DNA of 64,000 nucleotides from Spirosoma foliorum (GTDB lineage Bacteria; Bacteroidota; Bacteroidia; Cytophagales; Spirosomataceae). The notes under the pieces were generated by a model. It was not told where the DNA came from and made no database searches. It saw only the letters and a program-made list of their open reading frames with translations. The translations under genes were made by a program, and so were the position numbers. This document shows positions 55,644 through 64,000 of the stretch, in pieces; the first letter of the stretch is position 1, and the number at the start of each line of letters is the position of its first letter. The stretch spans positions 2,369,001-2,433,000 of the forward strand of contig NZ_CP059732.1 in the NCBI RefSeq assembly GCF_014117325.1, in the 5' to 3' direction.

Positions 55644-55976
55644 AACACTATTCAGGATGGTACTGTGTTTATAACGACCGTCATTTAATATTAGTGCGTT
55701 GATAATCAATGCGATATTTGAATTTTGGTTTCTTGAGAAAGGCTATTTCAACCTGTTTGATTTCGAACCGGTTGAGGGTCAACGCTTTCTTTGTAAAAAA
55801 CTCGTGACGTATAAAGTAGCACCGTTTCGTTAAATTTTTTGTAATAAAGCAGGCTTGTCAGACGAATGAAAAATGCTGACTGGCAGATTGTTGAGTCGGA
55901 AAAGTCAGGAGATCAGCACGAACAAACTTGTGAAAGGGGGCTAGGCTCTCTAACTTCGGGAAGTTTTTTAGTACTT

Positions 55977-56828
55977 ATGATTGATATCGGACGAATAAAT
56001 ACCCTTACAGCCTTACGCGAAACCAGCGTTGGGTTCTTTTTGGGAGACCTGTCGGACAGACGAACGCAGGATTTTAATAATGACATCTTGCTGCCTAATA
56101 AATATGTGCCTGATACGCTGGCCGTTGACGACGATATCGACGTGTTCGTTTATACCGACTCGGAAGATCGGCCCATTGCCACTACATTAACCCCGGCTAT
56201 ACAACGCGACGAATTTGCCGCCCTGCAAGTCGTTGCCGTTACTAGTGCTGGAGCTTTCTTGGACTGGGGGTTAGAAAAAGATTTGCTGGTGCCCCACCGC
56301 GAACAGGCGCGCCCTATGGAAAAAGGCCAGTGGTACGTCGTGTTTATGTATCTCGACCGACGCACTAATCGATTAGTTGCATCCAGCAAGGTAGCCCGCT
56401 TTTTAGATCCCGACGTAAGCGATTTGCAAGTTGGCGATGAGGTACAGTTACTTGCCTACGAAACCACCGATTTGGGCGTAAACGTCATTATCAATAATCG
56501 CTACAAAGGGTTGGTGTATGCCAACGAGATTTTCAGAACGGTCCGGCCCGGCGACCCGCTGATTGGCTATATCAAAACCATTCGCGACGATAGTCTGGTC
56601 GATGTGAGCCTGCAAAAAACGGGCTTTGACAATGTTGAACCGAATGCCAAGCGTATTCTTGCTACCCTGAAAGCCGAAAATGGCTTCCTGCCGTTGAATG
56701 ATAACAGCTCACCCGAGGCTATTTACAAAGCACTGGAAATGAGTAAGAAGACATTCAAAAAGGCAATCGGAACTCTCTACCGGGAACGGAAAATTGTGTT
56801 GGAGGAAAGCGGTATCCGATTGGTATAA
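55977..56828 (+). CDS. CvfB-like S1-domain RNA-binding protein
   Basis: A 283-residue protein from the ATG at 55977 (INTLTALRETSVGFFLGD), the usual CvfB start; the frame is open to 55866 but the extra 37 residues do not look conserved. It carries S1-like folds in series (VVAVTSAGAFLDWGLEKDLL, then VNVIINNRYKGLVYANEIF) and a C-terminal winged helix (SPEAIYKALEMSKKTFKKAI). Homologues bind RNA and affect virulence or translation in Firmicutes. It forms an operon-like pair with the SelW-like gene 12 bases downstream. Confidence 0.93.
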   Translation: MIDIGRINTLTALRETSVGFFLGDLSDRRTQDFNNDILLPNKYVPDTLAVDDDIDVFVYTDSEDRPIATTLTPAIQRDEFAALQVVAVTSAGAFLDWGLEKDLLVPHREQARPMEKGQWYVVFMYLDRRTNRLVASSKVARFLDPDVSDLQVGDEVQLLAYETTDLGVNVIINNRYKGLVYANEIFRTVRPGDPLIGYIKTIRDDSLVDVSLQKTGFDNVEPNAKRILATLKAENGFLPLNDNSSPEAIYKALEMSKKTFKKAIGTLYRERKIVLEESGIRLV

Positions 56829-56840
56829 TTTTTCGAGCAG

Positions 56841-57119
56841 ATGAAACCCACAATTAGTATAGAATACTGCCCAAAATGCGGCTGGCTATTGCGGTCGGCC
56901 TGGATGGCGCAGGAGTTGCTTACGACGTTTACAGACAATATTCATGGCGTGCTGTTACATCCGTCCGAATTTAGTGGACGTTTTTCGATTCGCAGTAATG
57001 AGCAGGTTATTTTTGATCGGAAGGTGGAAGGGCGCTTTCCGGAGATCAAGGAGCTAAAGCAACTTGTGCGGGATGTTGTAAATCCTGAAAAAGACCTGGG
57101 GCACTCAGAGCGGAAATGA
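56841..57119 (+). CDS. SelW/SelT-type (Rdx family) thioredoxin-like protein
   Basis: A 92-residue protein whose start MKPTISIEYCPKCGWLLRSA has a CxxC redox motif at residues 10-13; the later VIFDRKVEGRFPEIKELKQLVRD segment fits the Rdx fold of selenoprotein W relatives. Here both key positions are Cys, no UGA is involved. The family is thought to act in redox regulation, but its substrates are unknown. It follows the CvfB-like gene by 12 bases and is probably co-transcribed. Confidence 0.9.
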   Translation: MKPTISIEYCPKCGWLLRSAWMAQELLTTFTDNIHGVLLHPSEFSGRFSIRSNEQVIFDRKVEGRFPEIKELKQLVRDVVNPEKDLGHSERK

Positions 57120-57276
57120 TACTCTGATGGCTTACTAAGCAACATTAGACTAGAAGCGAACTACTACTTTATTCCTTTAGGCTTCTTTTGAACCAAGGGG
57201 TGGATTTCCTCCTGTTTTTTTCTATTTTTCGGGAAACAATCCACCATCATCTTTCCTTGTTTTCTATACTACACCT

Positions 57277-59931
57277 GTGACCTTACGAATAAAGTATTTC
57301 CTGCAGTTACTAGTCCTTTTTGGCCTTTTGACGCCAGCATTAGCTGTCCTGGCTACCCCACGAGTCGATATTGCACCTGCACCTACCTGGAGACTGCCTG
57401 TAAAGGCAGGCGGGCGTGTTCCGCTCCCAAAAGAGTTTACGGAGGGCTATTATGTGGCTTTAGTTGATTTGCAGACACATGTTGAATTGCAGGCACATTA
57501 TTCGCATTTGATCCGGGAAATAAAAACGACGGAAGGGGTTCAGAATGGGTCGCAGATCAGTGTCTATTTTAATCCAGCATTCGAGCGTTTGGCTTTCCAT
57601 AACGTGACGCTGTATCGGGGAGGAAAGCCAATTAGTAAATTAAAAGCAGGAGCATTCAAAATTGCTCCTATTGAAGCTGAACGAGATCGATTTATCTACA
57701 ACGATTCGTATATAGCCACGTTGCTGCTCGACGATGTCCGGCCTGGTGACCGAATTGATTATGATTATACCATCACAGGGACGAATCCTGTATTTGGAGG
57801 ACGGTTCGCCAATGATTTTTATTTTAGTTCAGCGGATTTACTCCCTCATCGGCATCAGGTTCTTCTGGTAAGTCCTGGCAGAAAATTGACTTTGCGAAGT
57901 CTGAATAATCCACCGAAACCGCAAATTTCTTCTCAGAATGGCCTGAAACTATATGAATGGGATGCCTACAACCTAAAGTCACCATTGAAAGAGCCTTATG
58001 AGCCCGAATGGAACGATCGAGAAGCACACGTTCAGGTCAGTGAGTATGGAAGCTGGCAGGATGTTGTTAATTGGGCATTACCGATGTATACAGTGCAGCC
58101 TGCGTCAGCGCCATTACTAACACTAATTTCTGAATGGAAAAAACAGGCGAAAGGCAATGCATTGGCATACGCACAATTGGCCACTGCATTTGTCCAGAAT
58201 GACGTTCGGTACATGGGTATAGAAATTGGCGAGTATTCGCACCGCCCCCATAATCCGGCACAAGTAATTAATCAACGTTATGGTGATTGTAAGGATAAGT
58301 CGTTGCTTTTATGCACGTTGCTTCAGGCAAATCAGACTGATGCCTATCCCGCTCTGACCAGCACGTATGCAGGTCCACAAATGAATCAGTCATTGCCTGG
58401 TCCAACCGTATTTAACCATGCTATTGTCTGGATGCAGGTTTCGGGCATAACCTATTGGATCGATCCAACGATTTCACATCAGGGAAATGCCGATGGCATG
58501 TTCAGGGTGCCGTCCTACGGTGCTGCTCTTGTTCTGAAACCAGGTGAAACGGCTCTAAGGCCTGTGATTTCCTCAAAACGTGGCACGATTGACGTTACCG
58601 AAACCTTTATTATCCCTCCGCCCCGAACACCTGAAGCACTCAGTAAACTTCGGGTAGTGTCTATTTATTCTGCCAATCATGCCGACAATATGCGGGCGCA
58701 ACTGGCAGCGGCTAGTCTGTCAACACTTGAGAAATCGTACCTTGATTTTTACCAGGGGAATTATAAACGACATCAGGTTGAATTGCTCGATAGTCTGCGG
58801 ATAGAAGATGACCTTAGGTCTAATACCCTAATGAGTTATGAAGGTTATTCCTTAGCGAATACTTGGGAAATGGACAGCACATCAGGTGTAGCGACATTTG
58901 GAGTGTTTGGCCGAACGTTTTATAATAATCTTCATCAGCTGACAGCTGAAAAACGCCATCAACCGCTGGCGCTACCATTTCCATTTGAAATGGATTATAC
59001 CATTCAACTGGAACTGCCAGAAGCCTGGAGTGCAGTAGATGACCAATGGGCTATTAAGCGTGATGGCTATGAATTGTCATTTGATCGGTTTTATGACCCC
59101 GCAGATAGTACATTGAGGCTACATTATCACTACAAAACTCTGGCCGAACACCTGCCAGCTGAAACTGTAGACACCTATCGGGCCGATGTGAAAAAGATTA
59201 CAGATGAGCTAGAGTACCAACTTTCCTACAATGGTAAATTAGATGGGCAGGGAGGGCATATTCATCCAGGGAGCGTAATATTTTTTCTGCTGGCATTGCT
59301 TGGGTTTGCTTATATGGGGTGGCGTTGGTATCAATATTCTCCGTTACCTACTTCAGATTCAAATACTTCCAGATCAATTGGTGGGTGGCTATTGCTAATG
59401 GCATTTAGCGTATTGCTTAGCCCATTTGTCCTTGCCTATCAATTCATTACAACGCCAGCTTATTGGAATGCCAGTACATGGGCTACACTGAAAGACGCTG
59501 AGACACTAAAAACAGCCTTGTTGCACATAAGTGTTTATCTTGAGGGAGTATTAAATCTGGGCTTGTTTTGTTTCTCCGTGTTGTGTGCTATTCTCTTTGT
59601 TCAGAAACGTAGCACCTTCCCACTTTTGTATAGTGTATTTCTGGCAAGTCGTATAGTTGTTCTTATAGTTGATACGGTGGTGTTTGGAGAAGTTTTTGAT
59701 ATCAAAATCGATGACCATGAATATGGAGAGCTTGGTCGGTCCATAATCATCCTGGCTATTTGGATTCCCTATTTAAACAAGTCGACGAGGGTACGTCAAA
59801 CCTTTGTTATTCCCTATCTGAATCGTCTGATAGATAATGATTATGGGGAGCTTCATTATACTGGAACCGAAGCATCAATTGCAAATTCAGAAGAAACGGA
59901 TGCTATAGATCCTAAAACTTCTATGGAGTAA
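57277..59931 (+). CDS. DUF3857 / transglutaminase-like / DUF2569 membrane protein
   Basis: An 884-residue protein starting with GTG at 57277 and a Sec signal (ending in PALAVLATP). It has an N-terminal beta DUF3857 domain (about 60-230), a transglutaminase-like domain with YGDCKDKSLLLCTLLQ (Cys candidate) and His in NHAIVWMQV near WIDPT (Asp), which completes a Cys-His-Asp triad, then a beta-rich part, and a C-terminal block of about four membrane spans beginning at the GGWLLLM motif of DUF2569. The exported transglutaminase-like domain would face the periplasm and may act as a protease or crosslinker. Family members often accompany stress or surface genes; the function is unknown. Downstream is the dehydratase gene. 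Confidence 0.9.
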   Translation: MTLRIKYFLQLLVLFGLLTPALAVLATPRVDIAPAPTWRLPVKAGGRVPLPKEFTEGYYVALVDLQTHVELQAHYSHLIREIKTTEGVQNGSQISVYFNPAFERLAFHNVTLYRGGKPISKLKAGAFKIAPIEAERDRFIYNDSYIATLLLDDVRPGDRIDYDYTITGTNPVFGGRFANDFYFSSADLLPHRHQVLLVSPGRKLTLRSLNNPPKPQISSQNGLKLYEWDAYNLKSPLKEPYEPEWNDREAHVQVSEYGSWQDVVNWALPMYTVQPASAPLLTLISEWKKQAKGNALAYAQLATAFVQNDVRYMGIEIGEYSHRPHNPAQVINQRYGDCKDKSLLLCTLLQANQTDAYPALTSTYAGPQMNQSLPGPTVFNHAIVWMQVSGITYWIDPTISHQGNADGMFRVPSYGAALVLKPGETALRPVISSKRGTIDVTETFIIPPPRTPEALSKLRVVSIYSANHADNMRAQLAAASLSTLEKSYLDFYQGNYKRHQVELLDSLRIEDDLRSNTLMSYEGYSLANTWEMDSTSGVATFGVFGRTFYNNLHQLTAEKRHQPLALPFPFEMDYTIQLELPEAWSAVDDQWAIKRDGYELSFDRFYDPADSTLRLHYHYKTLAEHLPAETVDTYRADVKKITDELEYQLSYNGKLDGQGGHIHPGSVIFFLLALLGFAYMGWRWYQYSPLPTSDSNTSRSIGGWLLLMAFSVLLSPFVLAYQFITTPAYWNASTWATLKDAETLKTALLHISVYLEGVLNLGLFCFSVLCAILFVQKRSTFPLLYSVFLASRIVVLIVDTVVFGEVFDIKIDDHEYGELGRSIIILAIWIPYLNKSTRVRQTFVIPYLNRLIDNDYGELHYTGTEASIANSEETDAIDPKTSME

Positions 59932-60035
59932 TAAATACTGAAAGAAAGCTTTACTAGCGATAGATTGATTGTCAGGAATTCTTTTTTGATTAGCCCCGAC
60001 GGAATTTACGAGTTATTGCAAACTGATTAACAAAA

Positions 60036-61742
60036 ATGCCATTACGCTCCCGAGACTGGTTTGGCCGCACCGGAAAAGACGGCTTTATTTATCGTGCCTG
60101 GATGAAAAACCAGGGGTTTCCGCACCATGAATTTGAAGGAAAACCGGTTATCGGTATCTGTAATACGTGGTCGGAACTGACTCCCTGTAATGCGCACTTT
60201 CGCGAATTGGCCGAAGCCATTAAGCGGGGTGTTTGGGAAGCGGGTGGATTTCCACTTGAATTTCCGGTGATGTCGCTAGGGGAGTGCCAGATTAAGCCTA
60301 CAGCGATGCTGTTCCGTAACCTGGCCAGCATGGATGTAGAAGAAAGCATTCGGGGCAATTCAATTGATGGGGTTATCCTGATGTGCGGTTGCGACAAAAC
60401 GACGCCCTCGCTCGTGATGGGTGCCTGTAGTGTCGATATTCCAACGATGGTCGTATCGGGTGGGCCGATGCTGGCGGGTCGATTCCAGGGGCGGAAAATT
60501 GGTACAAGCGACCTTTGGCGCTTTGCCGAAGCCTTCAAAATGGGCGAAATGACCCAGGCTGAGTTCGTTGCCGCTGAGGCTAGTATGGCTCGTTCGCAAG
60601 GACATTGTGCCGTAATGGGAACTGCTTCAACCATGGCGGCTATGGTGGAATCACTGGGGTTAGCGTTGCCCGATAATGCAACTATTCCAGCTGCCGATTC
60701 GCGCCGGAAAGTGCTGGCACATATGACAGGTGCCCGCATGGTTGAATTGGTGAAAGAAGGCGTCAAGCCATCGCAGATTCTGACTCGGCAAGCGTTCGAA
60801 AATGCCATTATGATTAATGCCGCTCTCGGCGGCTCCACCAATTTTATCCTGCACCTGACGGCTATTGCCGGACGGGTTGGTGTCGATTTATCGCTGGACG
60901 ATTTCGATACGTTATCCGCAAAAATTCCTTTACTGGCCAATTTGCAGCCATCAGGAGAGCATTTTGTAGAAGATTTATTCTATGCTGGTGGTCTACCCGC
61001 CGTTATCCGTGAACTGCGTCAATACCTGAACAACGATGCTATAACGGTGAATGGGCATACGATTGGCGAAAACTGCGCCGAAGCGCAATGCTATGATCCA
61101 GCCGTTATTGCTTCGGTTGAGCAGCCCTTCAAGCCTGAATCTGGGGTGGCTGTTTTGCGGGGCAATCTCTGTCTGAATGGGGCCGTAATCAAACCCTCCG
61201 CAGCCTCTCCGGCGTTGATGCAGCATACAGGCCGGGCTGTTGTTTTCGAGGATATCGATGATTATAAAGCGCGTATCGACGACCCTGAACTGGATGTTGA
61301 TCCTACTTGCGTACTGGTTCTGAAAAACGTTGGTCCCAAAGGCTATCCGGGTATGCCCGAAGTCGGAAATATGCAGCTGCCCGCTAAAATTCTGGCGCAG
61401 GGAGTACATGACATGGTCCGGATTTCGGACGGCCGCATGAGTGGTACCGGTTTCGGAACAGTAGTGCTGCACGTATCGCCCGAATCAGCGGTTGGTGGCA
61501 ACCTCGCTTTAGTGCAAAATGGCGATTTGATTACACTGGATGTACACAATCGAAATCTCCATCTGCACGTTTCAGATGAAGAACTAGCGGCTCGATTGGT
61601 TCATTTTAAACCGCTTGACCTCGGCTACACTCGTGGTTATGTGAATATGTATATTCGGCACGTTACCCAGGCCCACCAGGGAGCTGATTTCGATTTCCTT
61701 CAAGGTGGCTCTGGAAGCGAAGTAAAGCGAGATTCGCATTGA
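60036..61742 (+). CDS. IlvD/Edd-family dehydratase, sugar-acid type (arabinonate/xylonate-like)
   Basis: A 568-residue protein of the dihydroxy-acid dehydratase family. Signature segments are GICNTWSELTPCNAHF, LMCGCDKTTPSLVMGA (with a Fe-S ligand Cys), a substrate-binding AVMGTASTMAAMVESLG and HDMVRISDGRMSGTGFG. Start MPLRSRDWFGRTGKDGFIYRAWM, with the WFG and R-W-M elements, is that of the pentonate dehydratases (L-arabinonate, D-xylonate) rather than IlvD. It would produce a 2-keto-3-deoxy acid. Neighbours are a DUF6438 protein and an SDR enzyme, the latter plausibly the next dehydrogenase in a non-phosphorylative sugar pathway; this is inference. Confidence 0.9.
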   Translation: MPLRSRDWFGRTGKDGFIYRAWMKNQGFPHHEFEGKPVIGICNTWSELTPCNAHFRELAEAIKRGVWEAGGFPLEFPVMSLGECQIKPTAMLFRNLASMDVEESIRGNSIDGVILMCGCDKTTPSLVMGACSVDIPTMVVSGGPMLAGRFQGRKIGTSDLWRFAEAFKMGEMTQAEFVAAEASMARSQGHCAVMGTASTMAAMVESLGLALPDNATIPAADSRRKVLAHMTGARMVELVKEGVKPSQILTRQAFENAIMINAALGGSTNFILHLTAIAGRVGVDLSLDDFDTLSAKIPLLANLQPSGEHFVEDLFYAGGLPAVIRELRQYLNNDAITVNGHTIGENCAEAQCYDPAVIASVEQPFKPESGVAVLRGNLCLNGAVIKPSAASPALMQHTGRAVVFEDIDDYKARIDDPELDVDPTCVLVLKNVGPKGYPGMPEVGNMQLPAKILAQGVHDMVRISDGRMSGTGFGTVVLHVSPESAVGGNLALVQNGDLITLDVHNRNLHLHVSDEELAARLVHFKPLDLGYTRGYVNMYIRHVTQAHQGADFDFLQGGSGSEVKRDSH

Positions 61743-61776
61743 TACGTTGTTCAGTGCTCGGTTATCAGATTGATCT

Positions 61777-62610
61777 ATGAAGCTATCAGCACGTCTGTTT
61801 GGTTGTTTGTTGTTTTTCGTTGTGGCAAAGGCAGCAGGACAGGTTAGTGCTCTGAAAGGAACATGGATAAATCCTGAGATGCAGGCTATGATCATCAACG
61901 ATACAAGCAGCAGTTCGAACAATAACGTCTTATCGACAAAAAAACTGTCGAGTTCATTTCAACTTCAGCTTTATGGCGATACACTAAGCTTTCAAAACCG
62001 CTATACGTCATCGGCAACCAATTTTAAAAAACTCTATACAGACCGTTATGATTTTAAAATTGTCCGATTTGAACAGCATACGCTCGAAGTAAAACCCGTT
62101 TCTAAATTCTCGTCTGACTTCTTTGGCAGTGACGAGTCGATTTTGTTTAAACGACAGGAATACACGGCTGATACCACTATTCGGTTTGAGAAGCTTGTAT
62201 TTTCTTCGGGCCTTTGTCATGGGTCGTGTCCTAAATATGAGTACGAATTGACTAATAAAAAGGTTTTTCGACTCCATATTATTACGGCTTTTGCGAACCA
62301 TAGTTTTATCCGAGATTCGACGGCACAAGGTTATTTCATTGGGGAGGTCCCGGATAGTTTGTATCGAAAGGTGATCGATGCCTTACAAACCTGCTACCTG
62401 CGGCAATTAACTGTGGAGCCTGCCCTATGTTGTGATGCCCCATTGAAAAAACTATCGATACAGTTCAATGGGCAGAAAAAAACAGTTGAGACTATGTTTC
62501 CTCCGGTCGTTATGACCAAACTTTTGGCCGTTTTAAGTCAGGTTTATGAAGAAGCTCCTCGAAAACGTACGGACAGACCGTTTGATTTGGAACCGGAGAA
62601 TCATAAATGA
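61777..62610 (+). CDS. DUF6438-domain exported protein
   Basis: A 277-residue protein with a Sec signal (ending in AAGQ). The middle has FSSGLCHGSCPKYEYEL, the CxxxC motif of DUF6438, and a later CCDAP pair. The N-terminal half is a beta domain (LKGTWINPEMQAMIIND) found before DUF6438 in some Bacteroidota. Function is unknown; the Cys motifs hint at a disulfide or metal. It begins 34 bases after the dehydratase stop, so it is probably in the same transcript although the link to sugar metabolism is unclear. Confidence 0.8.
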   Translation: MKLSARLFGCLLFFVVAKAAGQVSALKGTWINPEMQAMIINDTSSSSNNNVLSTKKLSSSFQLQLYGDTLSFQNRYTSSATNFKKLYTDRYDFKIVRFEQHTLEVKPVSKFSSDFFGSDESILFKRQEYTADTTIRFEKLVFSSGLCHGSCPKYEYELTNKKVFRLHIITAFANHSFIRDSTAQGYFIGEVPDSLYRKVIDALQTCYLRQLTVEPALCCDAPLKKLSIQFNGQKKTVETMFPPVVMTKLLAVLSQVYEEAPRKRTDRPFDLEPENHK

Positions 62611-62712
62611 GCTAATGATGCGGATAAAACTATTGTATCGTTCGGATTCGATGAAAATCCTACAAGTTGCAACAAAAAGGAAGCACTAGTTAGCGGCCTA
62701 TTAATAAGCTCT

Positions 62713-63492
62713 ATGACTCAAATATTTATCAATAAAACGGCCCTGATTACAGGAGCTGGCATTGGCATTGGATTCGCCATAGCAAAAGCCTTAGTTCAAC
62801 AGGGAGCCAATGTACTACTCAATGATTATGATGAGGAGGCAGCGCAAAAAGCGGTTGAAACGATTCGAGCAGAAAGTACAGCAGCTTCCGGCCAATGTGA
62901 AGCCTACCCTGGCGATGCATCGAATGTAATCTTTATTCAACAGATGGTCGAAAAGGCCGTTAGTCTGTTTGGATCGGTCGATCTGGCGATTGCCAACGCG
63001 GGTATAACGATCTTTGGTGATATTTTTACGACTACGCCCGAAGCCTTTCAAAAAATTGTCGATCTAAATCTAAGAGGGAGCTTCTTCCTGGCGCAGACTG
63101 CAGCTAAACAAATGCGAGAGCAGGGTAAAGGCGGCAGCGTTCTGTTTATGTCGTCGGTAGTTGGGCATCAGGCGCACCCCGGTTTACCTGTGTACAGCAT
63201 GACAAAAGCGGGTTTGGAAATGCTGGCCAAACAACTCGTTATCGATTTTTCGCCCCTGGGTATTACAGTCAATGCGGTAGCACCGGGCGCTACCTTGACT
63301 GAGCGTACACTTGATGATCCGACCTACGTACCCATCTGGTCGCGTATTACGCCGATGGGTCGCCCAGGAACCGTAGATGATATTACGAATGCCGCTTTAT
63401 TTCTGTTGGCACCGGCATCGCGGCACATCACCGGACAAAGTCTGGTTGTCGATGGCGGCTGGACGAGTGTGAGCCCACCACCGGTTGAGTAA
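62713..63492 (+). CDS. SDR-family NAD(P)-dependent oxidoreductase
   Basis: A 259-residue classical short-chain dehydrogenase: nucleotide loop TGAGIGIG (residues 13-20), NAG (95-97), catalytic Ser147/148, Tyr161 and Lys165 in YSMTK, and the closing ITGQSLVVDGGWTSV. Its best fit is a glucose-1-dehydrogenase-like or 3-oxoacyl-reductase-like sugar alcohol dehydrogenase. Position after the pentonate dehydratase suggests an aldonate- or ketose-forming step in the same pathway. A perfect 32-base inverted repeat follows between it and the convergent EamA gene. Confidence 0.93.
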   Translation: MTQIFINKTALITGAGIGIGFAIAKALVQQGANVLLNDYDEEAAQKAVETIRAESTAASGQCEAYPGDASNVIFIQQMVEKAVSLFGSVDLAIANAGITIFGDIFTTTPEAFQKIVDLNLRGSFFLAQTAAKQMREQGKGGSVLFMSSVVGHQAHPGLPVYSMTKAGLEMLAKQLVIDFSPLGITVNAVAPGATLTERTLDDPTYVPIWSRITPMGRPGTVDDITNAALFLLAPASRHITGQSLVVDGGWTSVSPPPVE

Positions 63493-63494
63493 TG

Positions 63495-63571
63495 AATAAT
63501 GTTTAATGTAAAATGAATAATGGATAACATTTTATGCGCTATCCATTATTCATTTTACATTAAACATTATT
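63495..63571. repeat. Perfect 32-base inverted repeat between convergent genes
   Basis: Arms at 63495-63526 and 63540-63571 around a 13-base loop, AT-rich (AATAATGTTTAATG start). It overlaps the last bases of the minus-strand EamA gene and likely terminates both genes; related words occur at 46511-46592. Confidence 0.9.
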
Positions 63572-64000
63572 TCCTTCCCAGTGTAATCAGAATAACACCG
63601 ATTAGGGCAATAACAGCGCCGACGAATGACTGGCTTGAGAAGATTTCACCGGCAAAGGTTGTTCCCAACAACATAGCCACAACGGGGTTTACGAACGCAT
63701 ACGTCGACAGCAATTGGGGAGATGCGTTACGAGCGAGCCAGGAGTACGAGGAGAACCCAATAATACTCCCAAAAATCACCAGATAAATCATGGACCCAAT
63801 CGCTTTGGATGGGGCGTCGAAGATGCTGAAAAGCGAAACCGGTTCTACCGCTAAGCTAAAAGGGAGTAAAACAAGTCCGCCAACAATCATCTGAATACCG
63901 CTTGAGATCGTGGGCGATGGCAGTGAAAGTCGGGGAGTGAGGAGTGTGCCAATGGCCCATACAAAGTTTCCGGCAGCTACCAGACCCACCCCAATTAATT
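63567..64000 (-). CDS. EamA/DMT-family transporter (N-terminal part outside window)
   Basis: The frame is open to the window edge, so the gene is partial and only the C-terminal 144 residues are present. It has about five spans: VAAGNFVWAIGTLL, GLVLLPFSLAV, IYLVIFGSIIGFSSYSWLA, YAFVNPVVAMLLGTTFAGE and VGAVIALIGVILITLG, which is the end of a ten-span DMT permease. These carry amino acids, nucleotides or drugs; the substrate is not evident. It converges with the SDR gene. Confidence 0.9.
   Translation of the reverse strand, partial: LIGVGLVAAGNFVWAIGTLLTPRLSLPSPTISSGIQMIVGGLVLLPFSLAVEPVSLFSIFDAPSKAIGSMIYLVIFGSIIGFSSYSWLARNASPQLLSTYAFVNPVVAMLLGTTFAGEIFSSQSFVGAVIALIGVILITLGRK

Noticed and set aside
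60089..60940. 283-codon minus-strand frame
   Set aside because: Antisense to the well-supported dehydratase; its sequence is typical of a GC-skew shadow with many Ser, Arg and Pro.
1..64000. CRISPR arrays, insertion sequences, prophage or defence systems
   Set aside because: No regularly spaced repeats, transposase, integrase, capsid, nuclease-methylase or Cas-like proteins appear among the supported genes.

Overview
The window looks like a chromosomal segment of a Cytophagales bacterium (phylum Bacteroidota), most like Spirosoma or a close relative; the genus is inference. Pointers are a SusC/SusD pair, several TonB-dependent and lipoprotein genes with typical Bacteroidota signal peptides, DUF5723 and DUF6089 barrel families, a short 287-residue primary sigma factor, absence of clear Shine-Dalgarno sites, and promoter elements of the Bacteroidota type (TTG, about 20 bases, TAnnTTTG), best seen before the START-like gene at 46117. 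Both edges cut genes: a DEAD-box helicase on the left and an EamA transporter on the right. I see no prophage, insertion sequence, CRISPR array or conventional defence island.

Layout. 1-9.7 kb: helicase end, a sparse stretch, a two-domain FAS1 lipoprotein, a quinone reductase/cupin/AraC group, a di-haem peroxidase, a probable gene remnant and a BamA/TamA-like barrel protein. 10.1-14.6 kb: two exported amidohydrolase-fold proteins in tandem. 14.8-24.2 kb: a minus-strand unit reading SusC, SusD, a secreted protein broken by a one-base shift at a run of eight C, and a large FG-GAP/ASPIC lipoprotein. 24.6-36.6 kb: recG, a DUF5723 protein, a GH78 alpha-L-rhamnosidase, a DUF6089 protein, a CocE-type hydrolase with a DUF6886 protein, and holA. 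36.8-40.4 kb: a TonB-dependent receptor with a small lipoprotein behind a possible Fur-family operator, and a 75-residue unknown protein. 40.9-45.6 kb: a histidine kinase with an alpha/beta hydrolase, and a GH32 fructan hydrolase facing away. 45.9-57.1 kb: housekeeping genes, namely tRNA-Met, a START-like protein, an LptF/G permease, rpsO, pnp, the sigma factor, an MlaE-MlaF-MlaD lipid transport operon, a lytic transglycosylase, a CvfB-like protein and a SelW-like protein. 57.3-64 kb: a DUF3857/transglutaminase/DUF2569 membrane protein, an IlvD/Edd sugar-acid dehydratase, a DUF6438 protein, an SDR dehydrogenase and the EamA transporter.

How the genes fit together. Much of the window serves the cell envelope and plant-type glycan use: SusCD uptake, rhamnosidase, fructan hydrolase and a sugar-acid dehydratase with an SDR enzyme. 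The rest is RNA metabolism (helicase, pnp, rpsO, CvfB-like), replication and repair (holA, recG) and lipid or LPS transport (Mla, Lpt).

The most unusual things are the broken or phase-variable reading frame in the SusCD unit, a 41-base near-perfect palindrome touching the susC start codon, and a rich set of long, often perfect inverted repeats (arms of 22-32 bases) between genes. At least three of these are nested, with each arm itself a hairpin, as in REP/BIME-type elements.
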